Translations under genes and position numbers: made by a program
Shown here: positions 24,491 through 33,325 of the stretch, piece by piece
How positions within the stretch are numbered: position 1 is the stretch's first letter
Layout of the letters: every line of letters begins with the position of its first letter
Assembly (NCBI GenBank): GCA_900550935.1
Contig: URUD01000016.1
Location: forward strand, 1-50,611
DNA length: 50,611 bases
DNA from: an uncultured Roseburia sp.
GTDB lineage: Bacteria; Bacillota; Clostridia; Lachnospirales; Lachnospiraceae
Reading direction: 5' to 3'
Notes under the pieces: generated by a model
Databases searched by the model: none
What the model saw: only the letters and a program-made list of their open reading frames with translations
What the model was told of the DNA's origin: nothing

Positions 24491-26722
24491 ATGGTACAAC
24501 AGGAATGGAGAAACTTTAACGGTGGTGTATGGGAGAATGAGATCAATGTCAGAGATTTTATCCAGAGAAACTATACGCCTTATGAGGGCGACAGTTCTTT
24601 TTTGGAGGGCCCGACTGCAGACACAAAGGAACTGTGGGAGGAAGTGTTAGAACTTTCGAAACAGGAGCGTGAAGCAGGCGGAGTGCTTGATATGGATACA
24701 AAAACGATCTCTACGATCACATCACACGGACCTGCCTATCTGGACAAAGAGAAAGAAAAGATCGTAGGATTTCAGACCGACAAACCATTCAAACGTTCCT
24801 TACAGCCGTATGGAGGGATCCGTATGGCGGTTAAGGCATGTGAGGACAATGGCTATACCGTAGACCCGGAAGTGGTGGAATATTTTACCACGCACAGAAA
24901 AACACACAATGCAGGAGTATTTGATGCTTACACACCGGAAATGCGTGCCTGCAGAAGCGCACACATTATCACGGGACTGCCGGATGCCTATGGACGTGGA
25001 CGTATCATCGGGGATTACCGCAGAGTGGCACTGTATGGCGTGGATCGTCTGATCGAGGATAAGAAAGAGCAGTTAAACAGTACCAGAACCATCATGTATT
25101 CTGATGTCATCCGGGAGAGAGAGGAACTTTCCGAGCAGATCCGGGCACTTGGCATGTTAAAAGAACTTGCTAATATCTATGGCTGTGATATTTCAAAACC
25201 GGCAAATAATGTCAAAGAGGCGGCACAGGCAGTTTACTTTGCTTATCTGGCAGCGGTCAAGGAGCAGAATGGTGCGGCAATGAGTCTGGGACGTACTTCC
25301 ACATTTTTGGACATCTACGCGGAACGCGACTTAAAAGAGAACACCTTTACTGAAAAAGAGATCCAGGAAGTAATCGATCAGTTCGTGATGAAACTGCGTT
25401 GTATCAAATTTGCCCGGACACCGGAATACAACAGCATCTTTGCAGGCGATCCAACCTGGGTAACGGAAGCTATCGGTGGAATTGGCGTGGATGGAAGACA
25501 TATGGTAACGAAGATGTCTTACCGTTATCTGAACACCTTAAACAACATCGGAGCAGCACCGGAGCCGAATATGACTGTGCTATATTCCGTCCGTCTGCCG
25601 GAAAACTTCAAGCATTTTTGTGCGGAGATATCTGTAAAACATTCTGCAATCCAGTATGAAAATGATGATATCATGCGTGTGGTACATGGGGATGATTATG
25701 GAATTGCATGCTGTGTATCCTCTATGCGTATTGGAAAAGAGATGCAGTTTTTCGGGGCAAGAGCTAATCTGGCAAAATGTCTGTTATATGCGATCAATGG
25801 CGGTGTCGATGAGATGAGTGGAAAACAGGTCGGACCGAAATACCGTCCGATCACTTCGGAATATTTAGATTACGAGGAAGTATGGGATAAATACAAAGAT
25901 ATGATGAAATGGCTGGCAGGGATCTATGTCAATGCATTAAATATCATCCACTATATGCACGACAAATACTGCTATGAGAAGATCCAGATGGCACTTCATG
26001 ACAAGCAGGTAAAACGCTGGTTTGCAACCGGAATTGCAGGAATGTCCGTCGTAGCTGATTCGCTTTCCGCGATCAAATATGCGAAGGTAAAACCGATCCG
26101 TGATGAAAACGGCATTGCGATCGATTTTGAAATTGAGGGTGATTTCCCCAAATATGGAAATGATGACGACAGAGCCGACGAGATCGCAAAAGAGGTACTG
26201 CATACCTTTATCGGTTATGTAAAAGGAAATCATACCTACCGCGGCGGTATCCCGACTACTTCAATCCTTACGATCACATCCAATGTCTCTTATGGAAAGA
26301 ATACCGGAGCAACACCGGATGGAAGAAAAAGAGGCGAGGCATTTGCGCCGGGAGCAAACCCAATGCATGGCCGTGACACACATGGAGCAGTCGCATCACT
26401 TGCCTCTGTTGCAAAATTGCCATTTATGGATGCACAGGATGGTATTTCCAATACCTTTACGATCGTGCCGGATGCGTTGGGAAAAGAAAAGGCTGCCCAA
26501 GAAGAGAATCTGGTGGCAATGTTAGACGGCTATGTCGAGCAGGGCGGACATCACTTAAATGTCAATGTATTAAACCGTGAGACTCTTTTAGATGCACAGA
26601 AGCATCCGGAATTATATCCGCAGCTTACGATCCGTGTTTCCGGTTATGCGGTAAACTTTATCAAACTGACGAAAGAGCAGCAGGATGAGGTCATTGCAAG
26701 GACATTCCACGAAAGGATGTAA
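24491..26722 (+). CDS. pflB: Pyruvate formate-lyase (formate acetyltransferase)
   Basis: At 743 residues this is a full-length PFL. It converts pyruvate and CoA to acetyl-CoA and formate by glycyl-radical chemistry, strictly without oxygen. The active-site Cys pair is Cys407-Cys408 in YGIACCVSSM, and the radical Gly718 lies in RVSGYAVNF near the C-terminus, as expected. Other family marks include ARTPEYNSIFAGDPTWVTE and TPDGRKRGEAFAPGANP. AAAGGAGGAAAAGCA gives a strong ribosome site. The gene is led by the ZTP riboswitch and is followed after 5 bp by its activating enzyme. Confidence 0.97.
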   Translation: MVQQEWRNFNGGVWENEINVRDFIQRNYTPYEGDSSFLEGPTADTKELWEEVLELSKQEREAGGVLDMDTKTISTITSHGPAYLDKEKEKIVGFQTDKPFKRSLQPYGGIRMAVKACEDNGYTVDPEVVEYFTTHRKTHNAGVFDAYTPEMRACRSAHIITGLPDAYGRGRIIGDYRRVALYGVDRLIEDKKEQLNSTRTIMYSDVIREREELSEQIRALGMLKELANIYGCDISKPANNVKEAAQAVYFAYLAAVKEQNGAAMSLGRTSTFLDIYAERDLKENTFTEKEIQEVIDQFVMKLRCIKFARTPEYNSIFAGDPTWVTEAIGGIGVDGRHMVTKMSYRYLNTLNNIGAAPEPNMTVLYSVRLPENFKHFCAEISVKHSAIQYENDDIMRVVHGDDYGIACCVSSMRIGKEMQFFGARANLAKCLLYAINGGVDEMSGKQVGPKYRPITSEYLDYEEVWDKYKDMMKWLAGIYVNALNIIHYMHDKYCYEKIQMALHDKQVKRWFATGIAGMSVVADSLSAIKYAKVKPIRDENGIAIDFEIEGDFPKYGNDDDRADEIAKEVLHTFIGYVKGNHTYRGGIPTTSILTITSNVSYGKNTGATPDGRKRGEAFAPGANPMHGRDTHGAVASLASVAKLPFMDAQDGISNTFTIVPDALGKEKAAQEENLVAMLDGYVEQGGHHLNVNVLNRETLLDAQKHPELYPQLTIRVSGYAVNFIKLTKEQQDEVIARTFHERM

Positions 26723-26727
26723 GACAT

Positions 26728-27450
26728 ATGGGAAAGATACATTCCATTGAAACGTTTGGCACGGTCGATGGGCCGGGCGTTCGGTTTGTGGTTTTTTTTC
26801 AAGGATGCCCGATGCGGTGTGCCTACTGCCACAACCCGGATACCTGGGAAATGGACGGCGGAACGGAAGTAAGCGCAGAGGAATTGATCGCGCGCTTAAA
26901 CCGCAACCGTGCATTTTATAAGACAGGCGGGGTTACGGCAACAGGGGGAGAACCTTTGTTGCAGATCGATTTTTTGATCGAACTTTTTGAACTGGCAAAG
27001 AAAGAGGGCATTCATACCTGTCTGGATACCTCAGGAATCTTGTTTCCATTGGAACAGATTGACAGACTGCTAGCGGTAACTGATCTGGTCATGCTTGACA
27101 TCAAACACATCCGGGATGAGGAACACCGGGCACTGACCGGACATTCCAACGCGAACGTGCTGGCATTTGCCAGATACCTGGCCAAGAAAAACATGCCAGT
27201 ACGCATCCGGCATGTCGTCGTACCGGGGATCACATTTGAAGAAGAGGAACTGTTAGAGCTTGGAAGATTTTTAGGGACACTGCCCAATCTGGAAAAACTG
27301 GAAGTGCTTCCCTATCATTCCATGGGAAAGGTGAAATATGACAGCTTAGGCATCGATTACCGCTTAAAAGACACGCCGCAGCTGACAAAGGCAGAGGCAA
27401 AAGAGGCAGAGGAATTAATTTACCGCGGAATGAGAGAAAAAGACGAATAA
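26728..27450 (+). CDS. pflA: Pyruvate formate-lyase activating enzyme (radical SAM)
   Basis: The 240-residue radical SAM enzyme makes the glycyl radical on PFL. The cluster motif is CxxxCxxC with Cys27, Cys31 and Cys34 in GCPMRCAYCHNP, then the SAM-binding GGVTATGGEPLLQ and the VMLDIKH and RHVVVPGIT blocks usual for PflA. It begins 5 bp after pflB, with its ribosome site (AAGGATGTAAGAC) in the end of pflB, so the pair is made together. Confidence 0.96.
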   Translation: MGKIHSIETFGTVDGPGVRFVVFFQGCPMRCAYCHNPDTWEMDGGTEVSAEELIARLNRNRAFYKTGGVTATGGEPLLQIDFLIELFELAKKEGIHTCLDTSGILFPLEQIDRLLAVTDLVMLDIKHIRDEEHRALTGHSNANVLAFARYLAKKNMPVRIRHVVVPGITFEEEELLELGRFLGTLPNLEKLEVLPYHSMGKVKYDSLGIDYRLKDTPQLTKAEAKEAEELIYRGMREKDE

Positions 27451-27465
27451 TAGGGATTTTTACGT

Positions 27466-27494
27466 TTGCATTTCTGGTCTAATCGTATTATGAT
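27466..27494 (+). promoter_or_regulatory. Predicted sigmaA promoter of the 78-residue protein gene
   Basis: TTGCAT (27466-27471) and TATGAT (27489-27494) are spaced by 17 bp, about 30 nt before the ATG at 27525. Confidence 0.65.
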
Positions 27495-27524
27495 AGGGGT
27501 ATCAATAGAAAGGAGCAGATAGAA

Positions 27525-27761
27525 ATGAAAATTAGAAATATCAAAGATATCGACGGATTTTTTCATGTAATTGATTCCTGTGACGGAAAAGTAGAGCTGA
27601 TTACCGGAGAGGGCGACCGCCTGAACTTAAAATCAAAACTCTGCCAGTATGTTTCACTTGCTTCTATTTTTAATACGGATGTTGAGATACCGGAATTAGA
27701 ACTGGTTGCATACGAGCCGGAAGACACAGAGCGCATCATTAAGTTTTTGATGCAGAACTAA
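27525..27761 (+). CDS. Small conserved protein of unknown function
   Basis: A 78-residue acidic soluble protein, behind AAAGGAGCAGATAGAA and its own promoter. No signal peptide or membrane segment. Visible pattern: a beta-rich start (MKIRNIKDIDGFFHVIDSC, KVELITGEGDRLNLKS), a middle KLCQYVSLASIF and an acidic end ELVAYEPEDTERIIKFLM. I recall similar small proteins being common in Lachnospiraceae but know no function. The independent promoter and good codon use make it a real gene. Confidence 0.8.
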   Translation: MKIRNIKDIDGFFHVIDSCDGKVELITGEGDRLNLKSKLCQYVSLASIFNTDVEIPELELVAYEPEDTERIIKFLMQN

Positions 27762-27805
27762 CTGCTTACGATGTAACACACATTGTGGATAGGGATTGGT
27801 ATGAT

Positions 27806-29512
27806 ATGACAAAAAAAGATTTGGACTTTCATCCGATCACATTAGCAGATAAAGAATGGATGGACCCGCTTCTGGCACAGGACGACAGAAATGCCTGTGA
27901 GTATACATTCGCCAACAATTTCATCTGGCGTAATGTCTATCAGGTGGAAGTTGCCAGAATAGAGGGTTGCGGAGTGATCCGCTTTCAGGAAAACGGAACA
28001 TATGCCTACTCCTACCCAATCGGAGGAGGGGATAGAAAAGCAGTGATAGAAAAGCTGCTTTTTCTATGCCATAAAAACGGAGAAAAACTGCATATGAGTC
28101 CACTTACGGAGCGTGACAGAAAAGAGCTCATCCGTAATTTCCCGGACCAGTTTCTGCTATATGGGGACAGGGATGATTATGATTATATTTACGCCAGAGA
28201 AAAGCTGGCAGGGCTGGCTGGAAAGAAGCTGCATGGAAAGAGAAACCATATTGCACGGTTCAAAGATCAGGGAGAATGGTCTTATGAACCGATGACGTTG
28301 GAAAATATAGAAGAATGCCGCAAAATGACTTATGAGTGGATCAGGATGCGGGAGGAAAAATGGAACGAGGAGATGGAGCAGGAGATTGCTGTACTCCACG
28401 AGGCATTTGACCATTTTGAAGCACTCGGACTAACCGGAGGTATTTTACGGCAGGAGGGTGCGATCGTCGCATTTACGATGGGAGAGCCGCTTAACTCAGA
28501 AACGTTTGTGGTGCATTTTGAAAAGGCATTTCCACAGCTACAGGGAGCTTATCCGATGATCAACCAGCAGTTCGTACAGCATGCCTGTATGGATTATGCG
28601 TATGTGAACCGTGAGGAAGACACCGGAGATCCGGGACTTCGGAAGGCGAAACTCTCCTACTATCCTGAGATATTGCTGAAAAAATATATCGCAGAAGAAA
28701 GCGAGATCCTGTTTGCAGATAAAAAAGAAGACCGTGCAAAGATCCAGGAGATCTGGCAGAGGTGTTTTGGCGATGAAGAAGAATACGTCGATCTCTTTCT
28801 TCAAAACAGGATGACAGAGGAAACGATGCTTTTGTATTGTGTGGATCATAAGCCGGTTTCGATGGCAAGTTTTCTACCTGCAACGTATCAGCAGGGTGAG
28901 GAAAAAAGGGAGGCTTACTATGTTTATGCGGTGGCAACACTGCCGGAATACAGAAAGCATGGCTATGCGACAAAACTTCTGATGTTTGCGAGAGCGCATT
29001 ATGCTGCACCTCTACTGTTATCGCCGGCGAGCGAGGAGCTGGAGGAATATTATTCCAAAATGGGCTTTGAACCTTTGACGGAAGGGAAAAATCTGGTCAT
29101 GCTGGAAGCAGAAGAAGGATCGGACGAGCCTTTCACATTTTCCGAAGAGATCTCTCCGGCAGATTATGTAAAGATCCGGGATTCGCATTTCGCGCAGCAG
29201 GGCTATGTCGGATGGGATGAGGCGGCGATCCGTTATGCCATGGATGAAAACGCTTATTGTGGAGGAAAAACGCTTCTGATCTCACAGGGAACTGACCGGG
29301 AATTTCTGATGTACCGCGTGTCTGGGGAAAATCTGATCGTGGAGGAGACGACATTATCGGAGGTGCAGTGGAAACAGATAGAACCGGAGCTGCTTACCAG
29401 ATATCAGGCGACTTCTGTTACAAAAGAGGTGCACCGCGGGATGGTACTGTTTCCGGAGGGCGAGCAGACACCTGTGCAAAAAAGTGGCTATCTGGGGCTG
29501 ACTTTAGGCTGA
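27806..29512 (+). CDS. DUF2156 domain fused to a GNAT acetyltransferase
   Basis: From ATG 27806 the protein has 568 residues. The N-terminal part (about 1-290) is DUF2156, the tandem-GNAT-like domain related to the aminoacyl-transferring part of lysyl-phosphatidylglycerol synthases (DFHPITLADKEW, YTFANNFIWR, KLHGKRNHIARF, LRKAKLSYYPEILLKKY). The middle (about 295-430) is a true GNAT with the acetyl-CoA loop ATLPEYRKHGYATKLL and YYSKMGFEPL. The rest (about 430-568) resembles the last part of multidomain acetyltransferases. It may transfer acyl or aminoacyl groups to small molecules or lipids; nothing fixes the substrate. An upstream GTG at 27785 has no ribosome site. Confidence 0.82.
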   Translation: MTKKDLDFHPITLADKEWMDPLLAQDDRNACEYTFANNFIWRNVYQVEVARIEGCGVIRFQENGTYAYSYPIGGGDRKAVIEKLLFLCHKNGEKLHMSPLTERDRKELIRNFPDQFLLYGDRDDYDYIYAREKLAGLAGKKLHGKRNHIARFKDQGEWSYEPMTLENIEECRKMTYEWIRMREEKWNEEMEQEIAVLHEAFDHFEALGLTGGILRQEGAIVAFTMGEPLNSETFVVHFEKAFPQLQGAYPMINQQFVQHACMDYAYVNREEDTGDPGLRKAKLSYYPEILLKKYIAEESEILFADKKEDRAKIQEIWQRCFGDEEEYVDLFLQNRMTEETMLLYCVDHKPVSMASFLPATYQQGEEKREAYYVYAVATLPEYRKHGYATKLLMFARAHYAAPLLLSPASEELEEYYSKMGFEPLTEGKNLVMLEAEEGSDEPFTFSEEISPADYVKIRDSHFAQQGYVGWDEAAIRYAMDENAYCGGKTLLISQGTDREFLMYRVSGENLIVEETTLSEVQWKQIEPELLTRYQATSVTKEVHRGMVLFPEGEQTPVQKSGYLGLTLG

Positions 29513-29589
29513 TATTACAGCACCTTTACGACTGCTTTACAAAGAAAGATAAAATATTCTGAAAAAAGTGTAAAAAAATATATATTTTC

Positions 29590-29617
29590 TTGATATTTTT
29601 TGGGAATATGTTATAAT
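29590..29617 (+). promoter_or_regulatory. Strong extended -10 promoter of hpf
   Basis: TTGATA (29590-29595), 16 bp, and a perfect TATAAT (29612-29617) preceded by TGT, i.e. an extended -10. The start lies about 45 nt upstream of the hpf ATG. Confidence 0.75.
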
Positions 29618-29669
29618 AAAACCATGATATAAATCTTGTATCAAATAAACGGCAAAGGGGTTGGACATC

Positions 29670-30200
29670 ATGAGAATTAAGATTACAGGAAGAAACATTG
29701 AACTGACAGAGGGTATCAAAACAGCAGTGGAGGACAAGTTAAACAAACTTGAAAAATACTTCACACCAGAGACAGATGTCTATGTAACACTTAGTGTTGA
29801 GAAGGAACGCCAGAAAGTCGAAGTTACCATTCCAACCAAAGGAAATTATATCCGCTCCGAGCAGGTGAGCAACGATATGTATGTTTCCATTGATCTGGTT
29901 GAGGAAGTGATCGAGCGCCAGTTAAAGAAATACCGGACGAAACTGGTAACCAAACAGCAGAATGCGGCATCCGTATTCAAAAAAGAATTCATTGATGCGG
30001 CATCAGATGAAGATGAAGAGATCAAGATTATTCGTAGCAAGAAGTTCGATATGAAACCGATGTATCCGGAAGATGCATGTGTACAGATGGAATTATTAGG
30101 ACATGATTTCTTTGTATTCATCAATGCGGAGACCGAAGATGTCAACGTAGTTTATAAGAGAAAGGGAAATACCTACGGTTTGATCGAACCGGAATACTAA
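29670..30200 (+). CDS. hpf: Ribosome hibernation promoting factor, long form
   Basis: The 176-residue protein is the long HPF. An N-terminal ribosome-binding domain (MRIKITGRNIELT, VEDKLNKLEKYF, about 1-95) is joined by a flexible charged linker to the C-terminal dimerisation domain (IIRSKKFDMKPMYPEDACVQMELLGHDFFVF, NVVYKRKGNTYGLIEP). Long HPF dimerises inactive 70S ribosomes into 100S particles in stationary phase or under stress. ATG 29670 lies 9 nt after AAAGGGG; TTG 29661 touches the site. A strong promoter and a strong terminator make it a single-gene unit. Confidence 0.95.
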   Translation: MRIKITGRNIELTEGIKTAVEDKLNKLEKYFTPETDVYVTLSVEKERQKVEVTIPTKGNYIRSEQVSNDMYVSIDLVEEVIERQLKKYRTKLVTKQQNAASVFKKEFIDAASDEDEEIKIIRSKKFDMKPMYPEDACVQMELLGHDFFVFINAETEDVNVVYKRKGNTYGLIEPEY

Positions 30201-30211
30201 AACGTGTCAGT

Positions 30212-30244
30212 AGCTGCCACACCGAAAGGTGTGGCAGCTTTTTT
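30212..30244 (+). terminator. Rho-independent terminator after hpf
   Basis: AGCTGCCACACC and GGTGTGGCAGCT form a perfect 12-bp stem with a GAAA tetraloop, then TTTTTT. Confidence 0.93.
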
Positions 30245-30268
30245 GATTCATGATACCTACGCAAAAAG

Positions 30269-30300
30269 CGACTTTACAAAAGTCGTAAATATATTATACT
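30269..30300 (+). promoter_or_regulatory. Promoter with overlapping inverted repeat
   Basis: TTTACA (30273-30278), 16 bp, TATACT (30295-30300). The -35 is embedded in a perfect inverted repeat CGACTTT-ACA-AAAGTCG (30269-30285), and TTTAC...GTAAA extends a second symmetry. A repressor bound there would block this promoter; I do not recognise the box. Confidence 0.5.
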
Positions 30301-30342
30301 AATAATAAATGACAAAAGACGAAAACAGGGGGATTATGAAAA

Positions 30343-30711
30343 ATGAATGTAACAAAAGAGAAGACCAAAACAGAGCAGGCAGGAACAGAGAAAGAGCGGA
30401 AAGAAAAAGAACGCTCCGTGGAAGAGACGTTGGACCAGCTGTTAAATATGGTATGGAGAGATCCCATTCTGTGGGAGAGCATCTGTGCCTGTGAGTGGTG
30501 CAACCGGAGAAGGATCGAAGTTTTATGCGGTATTGTCAAACAGGCGTTGCAGGAGAACTGGGAGGTCACAGAAACGGATATTTTCCGGTACGGAAGTATG
30601 ATACAGAAAGAGGATCTGGCTGCGCGGCAGATTTTCCAGTGGCTGTTGCGTATGTCCGGCAAAAAAACACCGTCTATCCCTTGCCACCATCAGGAAAAAG
30701 GTATACTATAA
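30343..30711 (+). CDS. Small Lys/Glu-rich protein of unknown function
   Basis: A 122-residue cytoplasmic protein with a highly charged N-terminal 30 residues, then a region holding CACEWCNRRR and further Cys/His near the end (IPCHHQEK). The WDPILWESICACEWC-like part with two close Cys could bind metal, but there is no recognised motif. ATG 30343 follows a GGGGG run by 11 nt; another ATG at 30336, in a different frame, gives a poorer arginine-rich product. It is the first gene before ddl and murF, ending 37 bp before ddl, so it may be co-transcribed with peptidoglycan-precursor genes. Confidence 0.55.
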   Translation: MNVTKEKTKTEQAGTEKERKEKERSVEETLDQLLNMVWRDPILWESICACEWCNRRRIEVLCGIVKQALQENWEVTETDIFRYGSMIQKEDLAARQIFQWLLRMSGKKTPSIPCHHQEKGIL

Positions 30712-30748
30712 AGCAGAAATGTTTTAATAGTGGTAAGGAGATTTGATC

Positions 30749-31810
30749 ATGAAGATAGTTGTTTTAGCAGGAGGCTTAAGTACAGAGAGAGATGTTTCCT
30801 TTAAGACAGGAGATATGGTAGCAAAGGCATTACGTGAGAATGGACATCAGGTCATCGTACTGGATGTTTTTATGGGATATAGCGATAAGAAAGAAGAGAT
30901 CACAGGAATTTTTGATCGGAGCGAGGAAGTCAGTGTAAAAGTCGAGGGAATACCGGAAGTAGCACCGGATCTGGCAAAGGTAAAGGCTTCGAGAAAAGAC
31001 CAGTCGGATAACTTCTTTGGACCAAACGTGATCGAGATCTGTCAGGAGGCAGACATTGTCTTTATGGCACTCCATGGAGAAAATGGAGAGAATGGTAAGA
31101 TCCAGGCAGTATTTGATCTCTTTGGCGTAAAATATACAGGAACAGGATACCTGGGCAGTGCACTGGCAATGGACAAAGGCATGGCGAAAAAATTATTCGA
31201 GCACAGCCATATCCCATGTCCAAAGGGCGCAGCCATGAAAAAAGAAAACCGCACGGATGACGTAGAAACACTTGGCATTTCACTTCCATGCGTAGTAAAA
31301 CCATGCTGTGGTGGTTCCAGCATCGGTGTTTCCATTGCACATACAAAGGAAGAGTTTAAGGCAGCACTTGATGAGGCATTCCGTTGGGAAAATGAACTGA
31401 TCATCGAGGAATATGTAGAGGGCAGGGAGTTCTCCGTTGGTGTTATCGATTTTAAGGCACTTCCGGTCATCGAGATCGCACCGGTTGTCGGCTTTTATGA
31501 TTACAAGAACAAATACAAAGCAGGCAGTGCAGTAGAGACCTGTCCTGCAGATCTGCCGGAAGAGGTTTCCACAAAAATGCAGTATTATGCAGAGCAGGTG
31601 GCAAGAGCACTCGGACTGGACACCTATTCCCGGACCGATTTCCTGTTAAATAAAAAGAACGAGATCTTCTGTCTGGAAGCCAATACACTTCCGGGAATGA
31701 CACCGACAAGCCTGCTGCCGCAGGAGGCAAATGTGGTCGGAATGAATTTCAACCAGCTGTGTGAGAAACTGATCGAGATCTCACTGCGAAAATACGAGCA
31801 GAACAAATAA
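30749..31810 (+). CDS. ddl: D-alanine--D-alanine ligase
   Basis: A 353-residue ATP-grasp enzyme that joins two D-Ala for peptidoglycan. Marks: VVLAGGLSTERDVS at the N-terminus, FMALHGENGENGKIQ, YTGTGYLGSALAMDKG, the ATP-grasp VVKPCCGGSSIGVS, EEYVEGREFSVG, and YSRTDFLL with LEANTLPGMTPTSLLP near the end. ATG 30749 sits 8 nt after AAGGAG; TTG 30743 is too close. It is immediately followed by murF, its pathway partner, which uses D-Ala-D-Ala. Confidence 0.95.
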   Translation: MKIVVLAGGLSTERDVSFKTGDMVAKALRENGHQVIVLDVFMGYSDKKEEITGIFDRSEEVSVKVEGIPEVAPDLAKVKASRKDQSDNFFGPNVIEICQEADIVFMALHGENGENGKIQAVFDLFGVKYTGTGYLGSALAMDKGMAKKLFEHSHIPCPKGAAMKKENRTDDVETLGISLPCVVKPCCGGSSIGVSIAHTKEEFKAALDEAFRWENELIIEEYVEGREFSVGVIDFKALPVIEIAPVVGFYDYKNKYKAGSAVETCPADLPEEVSTKMQYYAEQVARALGLDTYSRTDFLLNKKNEIFCLEANTLPGMTPTSLLPQEANVVGMNFNQLCEKLIEISLRKYEQNK

Positions 31811-31830
31811 CAGGATGAATGGAGAATGTA

Positions 31831-33279
31831 ATGCAGGATTCTATGAAAAATATGACTCTGGCGCATATTGCAGAAGTTTGTGACGGTACCTATATCGGAT
31901 GTGAGGCGGACCGCGCGAAAGAGATCACCGGTGTTGTGATCGACAGCAGACAGGTGCAGCCGGGCAATCTGTTTATTCCAATCCGTGGGGAAAAGGTGGA
32001 CGGACACCGCTTTATCCCGGATGTGTTTGAAAAGGGAGCTCTGGCAGTTTTTTCCGAGCAGGAACTGACCGATCCAAAGGGTGCATATATCCTTGTGCAC
32101 GATGCGCAGGCAGCAATGAAAAAGCTTGCAGAAGACTACCGGGATTCCCTTGACATCAAAGTAGTCGGGATCACCGGAAGTGTCGGCAAGACCAGCACCA
32201 AGGAAATGATCGCTTCGGTTCTTTCCGAAAAATACCGGGTGTTAAAGACGGAAGGCAATTTCAATAATGAGATCGGTCTACCGCTTACAATCTTTAAGAT
32301 CAGACAGGAACATGAGGTCGCAGTACTTGAAATGGGCATCTCAGAGTTTGGCGAGATGGATCGTCTGGCAAAGATGGCACATCCGGATGTCTGCGTGATC
32401 ACCAACATCGGACTTTGCCACCTGGAAAACCTGATCACCAGAGATGGCATCTTAAAGGCAAAAACGGAGAGCTTTGCACATCTGACACCGGACGGTGTCG
32501 CCGTGCTAAACGGGGATGACGATAAGCTCTGCGACAAAAAGATGGTAAATGGAAAGCCGGCAGTCTTTTATGGTATTGGAGCAGATCCAAAGCAGGTTGA
32601 GACGGAAGAGGGCGAAAAGACCCTGGCAGCCAAACAGATCTATGCAACCGATGTCAGTGCTGTTGGACTGACCGGAACCAATGCAGTGATCCATATCCGC
32701 CATGCAGACGGAACCGAGAGCAGCTTTGCGGTGACGATCCCGATCGCCGGAGAGCACAATGTTTATAACGCGCTTGCAGCAACAGCAGTCGGATTGCAGC
32801 TTGGATTAAACGAGAATGAGATCTGCCGTGGAATAGAGACCGTAGAGACGATCGGTGGCAGAAGTAATCTGATCCACAAAAACGGCAGGACCATTATCGA
32901 TGACTGTTACAATGCCAATCCGGTTTCCATGAAAGCTTCCATTGATGTGCTCGCCAAGGCGGAGGGAAGAAAGATTGCTGTACTGGGCGATATGGGAGAG
33001 CTCGGACAGGACACCAAAGCACTGCACTATAGTGTGGGAGAGTATTTCAAAGGAAAAGGCATTGATGAGCTGTTCTGTGCAGGACCATTGTCCGCAGAGA
33101 TCGCAAGGGCAGTAGAGATATGCAGCAAAGAGACAAAAGTCCATCAGTTTGCAACAAGAGAAGAGCTGGAGCAGGAACTTGTGCCGTATGTAAAAGCGGG
33201 CGATACCATTTTGGTAAAAGCTTCTCATTTTATGGGATTTCCGGCAGTTGTGGCTGCTTTACAGAAATTAATAAAATAA
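31831..33279 (+). CDS. murF: UDP-MurNAc-tripeptide--D-Ala-D-Ala ligase
   Basis: A 482-residue Mur ligase. The N-terminal MurF substrate domain has VVIDSRQVQPGNLFIPIRGEKVDGHRF, the central ATPase has GITGSVGKTSTKEM, EGNFNNEIGLPLT and VLEMGIS, and the C-terminal domain has DDCYNANPVSMKAS and VLGDMGELG. It adds D-Ala-D-Ala to the UDP-MurNAc-peptide in the cytoplasm. ATG 31819 and ATG 31831 compete; GGAG at 31821-31824 favours 31831. A bidirectional terminator separates it from the convergent plsC. Confidence 0.95.
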   Translation: MQDSMKNMTLAHIAEVCDGTYIGCEADRAKEITGVVIDSRQVQPGNLFIPIRGEKVDGHRFIPDVFEKGALAVFSEQELTDPKGAYILVHDAQAAMKKLAEDYRDSLDIKVVGITGSVGKTSTKEMIASVLSEKYRVLKTEGNFNNEIGLPLTIFKIRQEHEVAVLEMGISEFGEMDRLAKMAHPDVCVITNIGLCHLENLITRDGILKAKTESFAHLTPDGVAVLNGDDDKLCDKKMVNGKPAVFYGIGADPKQVETEEGEKTLAAKQIYATDVSAVGLTGTNAVIHIRHADGTESSFAVTIPIAGEHNVYNALAATAVGLQLGLNENEICRGIETVETIGGRSNLIHKNGRTIIDDCYNANPVSMKASIDVLAKAEGRKIAVLGDMGELGQDTKALHYSVGEYFKGKGIDELFCAGPLSAEIARAVEICSKETKVHQFATREELEQELVPYVKAGDTILVKASHFMGFPAVVAALQKLIK

Positions 33280-33280
33280 A

Positions 33281-33325
33281 AAACGGTTACCGGACAGAAA
33301 ATTCTGTTACGGTAACCATTTTTTT
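33281..33325. terminator. Bidirectional terminator between murF and plsC
   Basis: GGTTACCG (33285-33292) pairs with CGGTAACC (33310-33317), and the inner ACAGAA pairs with TTCTGT. The stem is flanked by A-runs on the left and T-runs on the right, so it can end both convergent transcripts. The plsC stop codon lies within the T-run. Confidence 0.88.

Noticed and set aside
24318..24650. 110-codon reading frame over the pfl leader
   Set aside because: It runs through the ZTP riboswitch and terminator and then out of frame into pflB; it has no ribosome site and the RNA structure explains the sequence.
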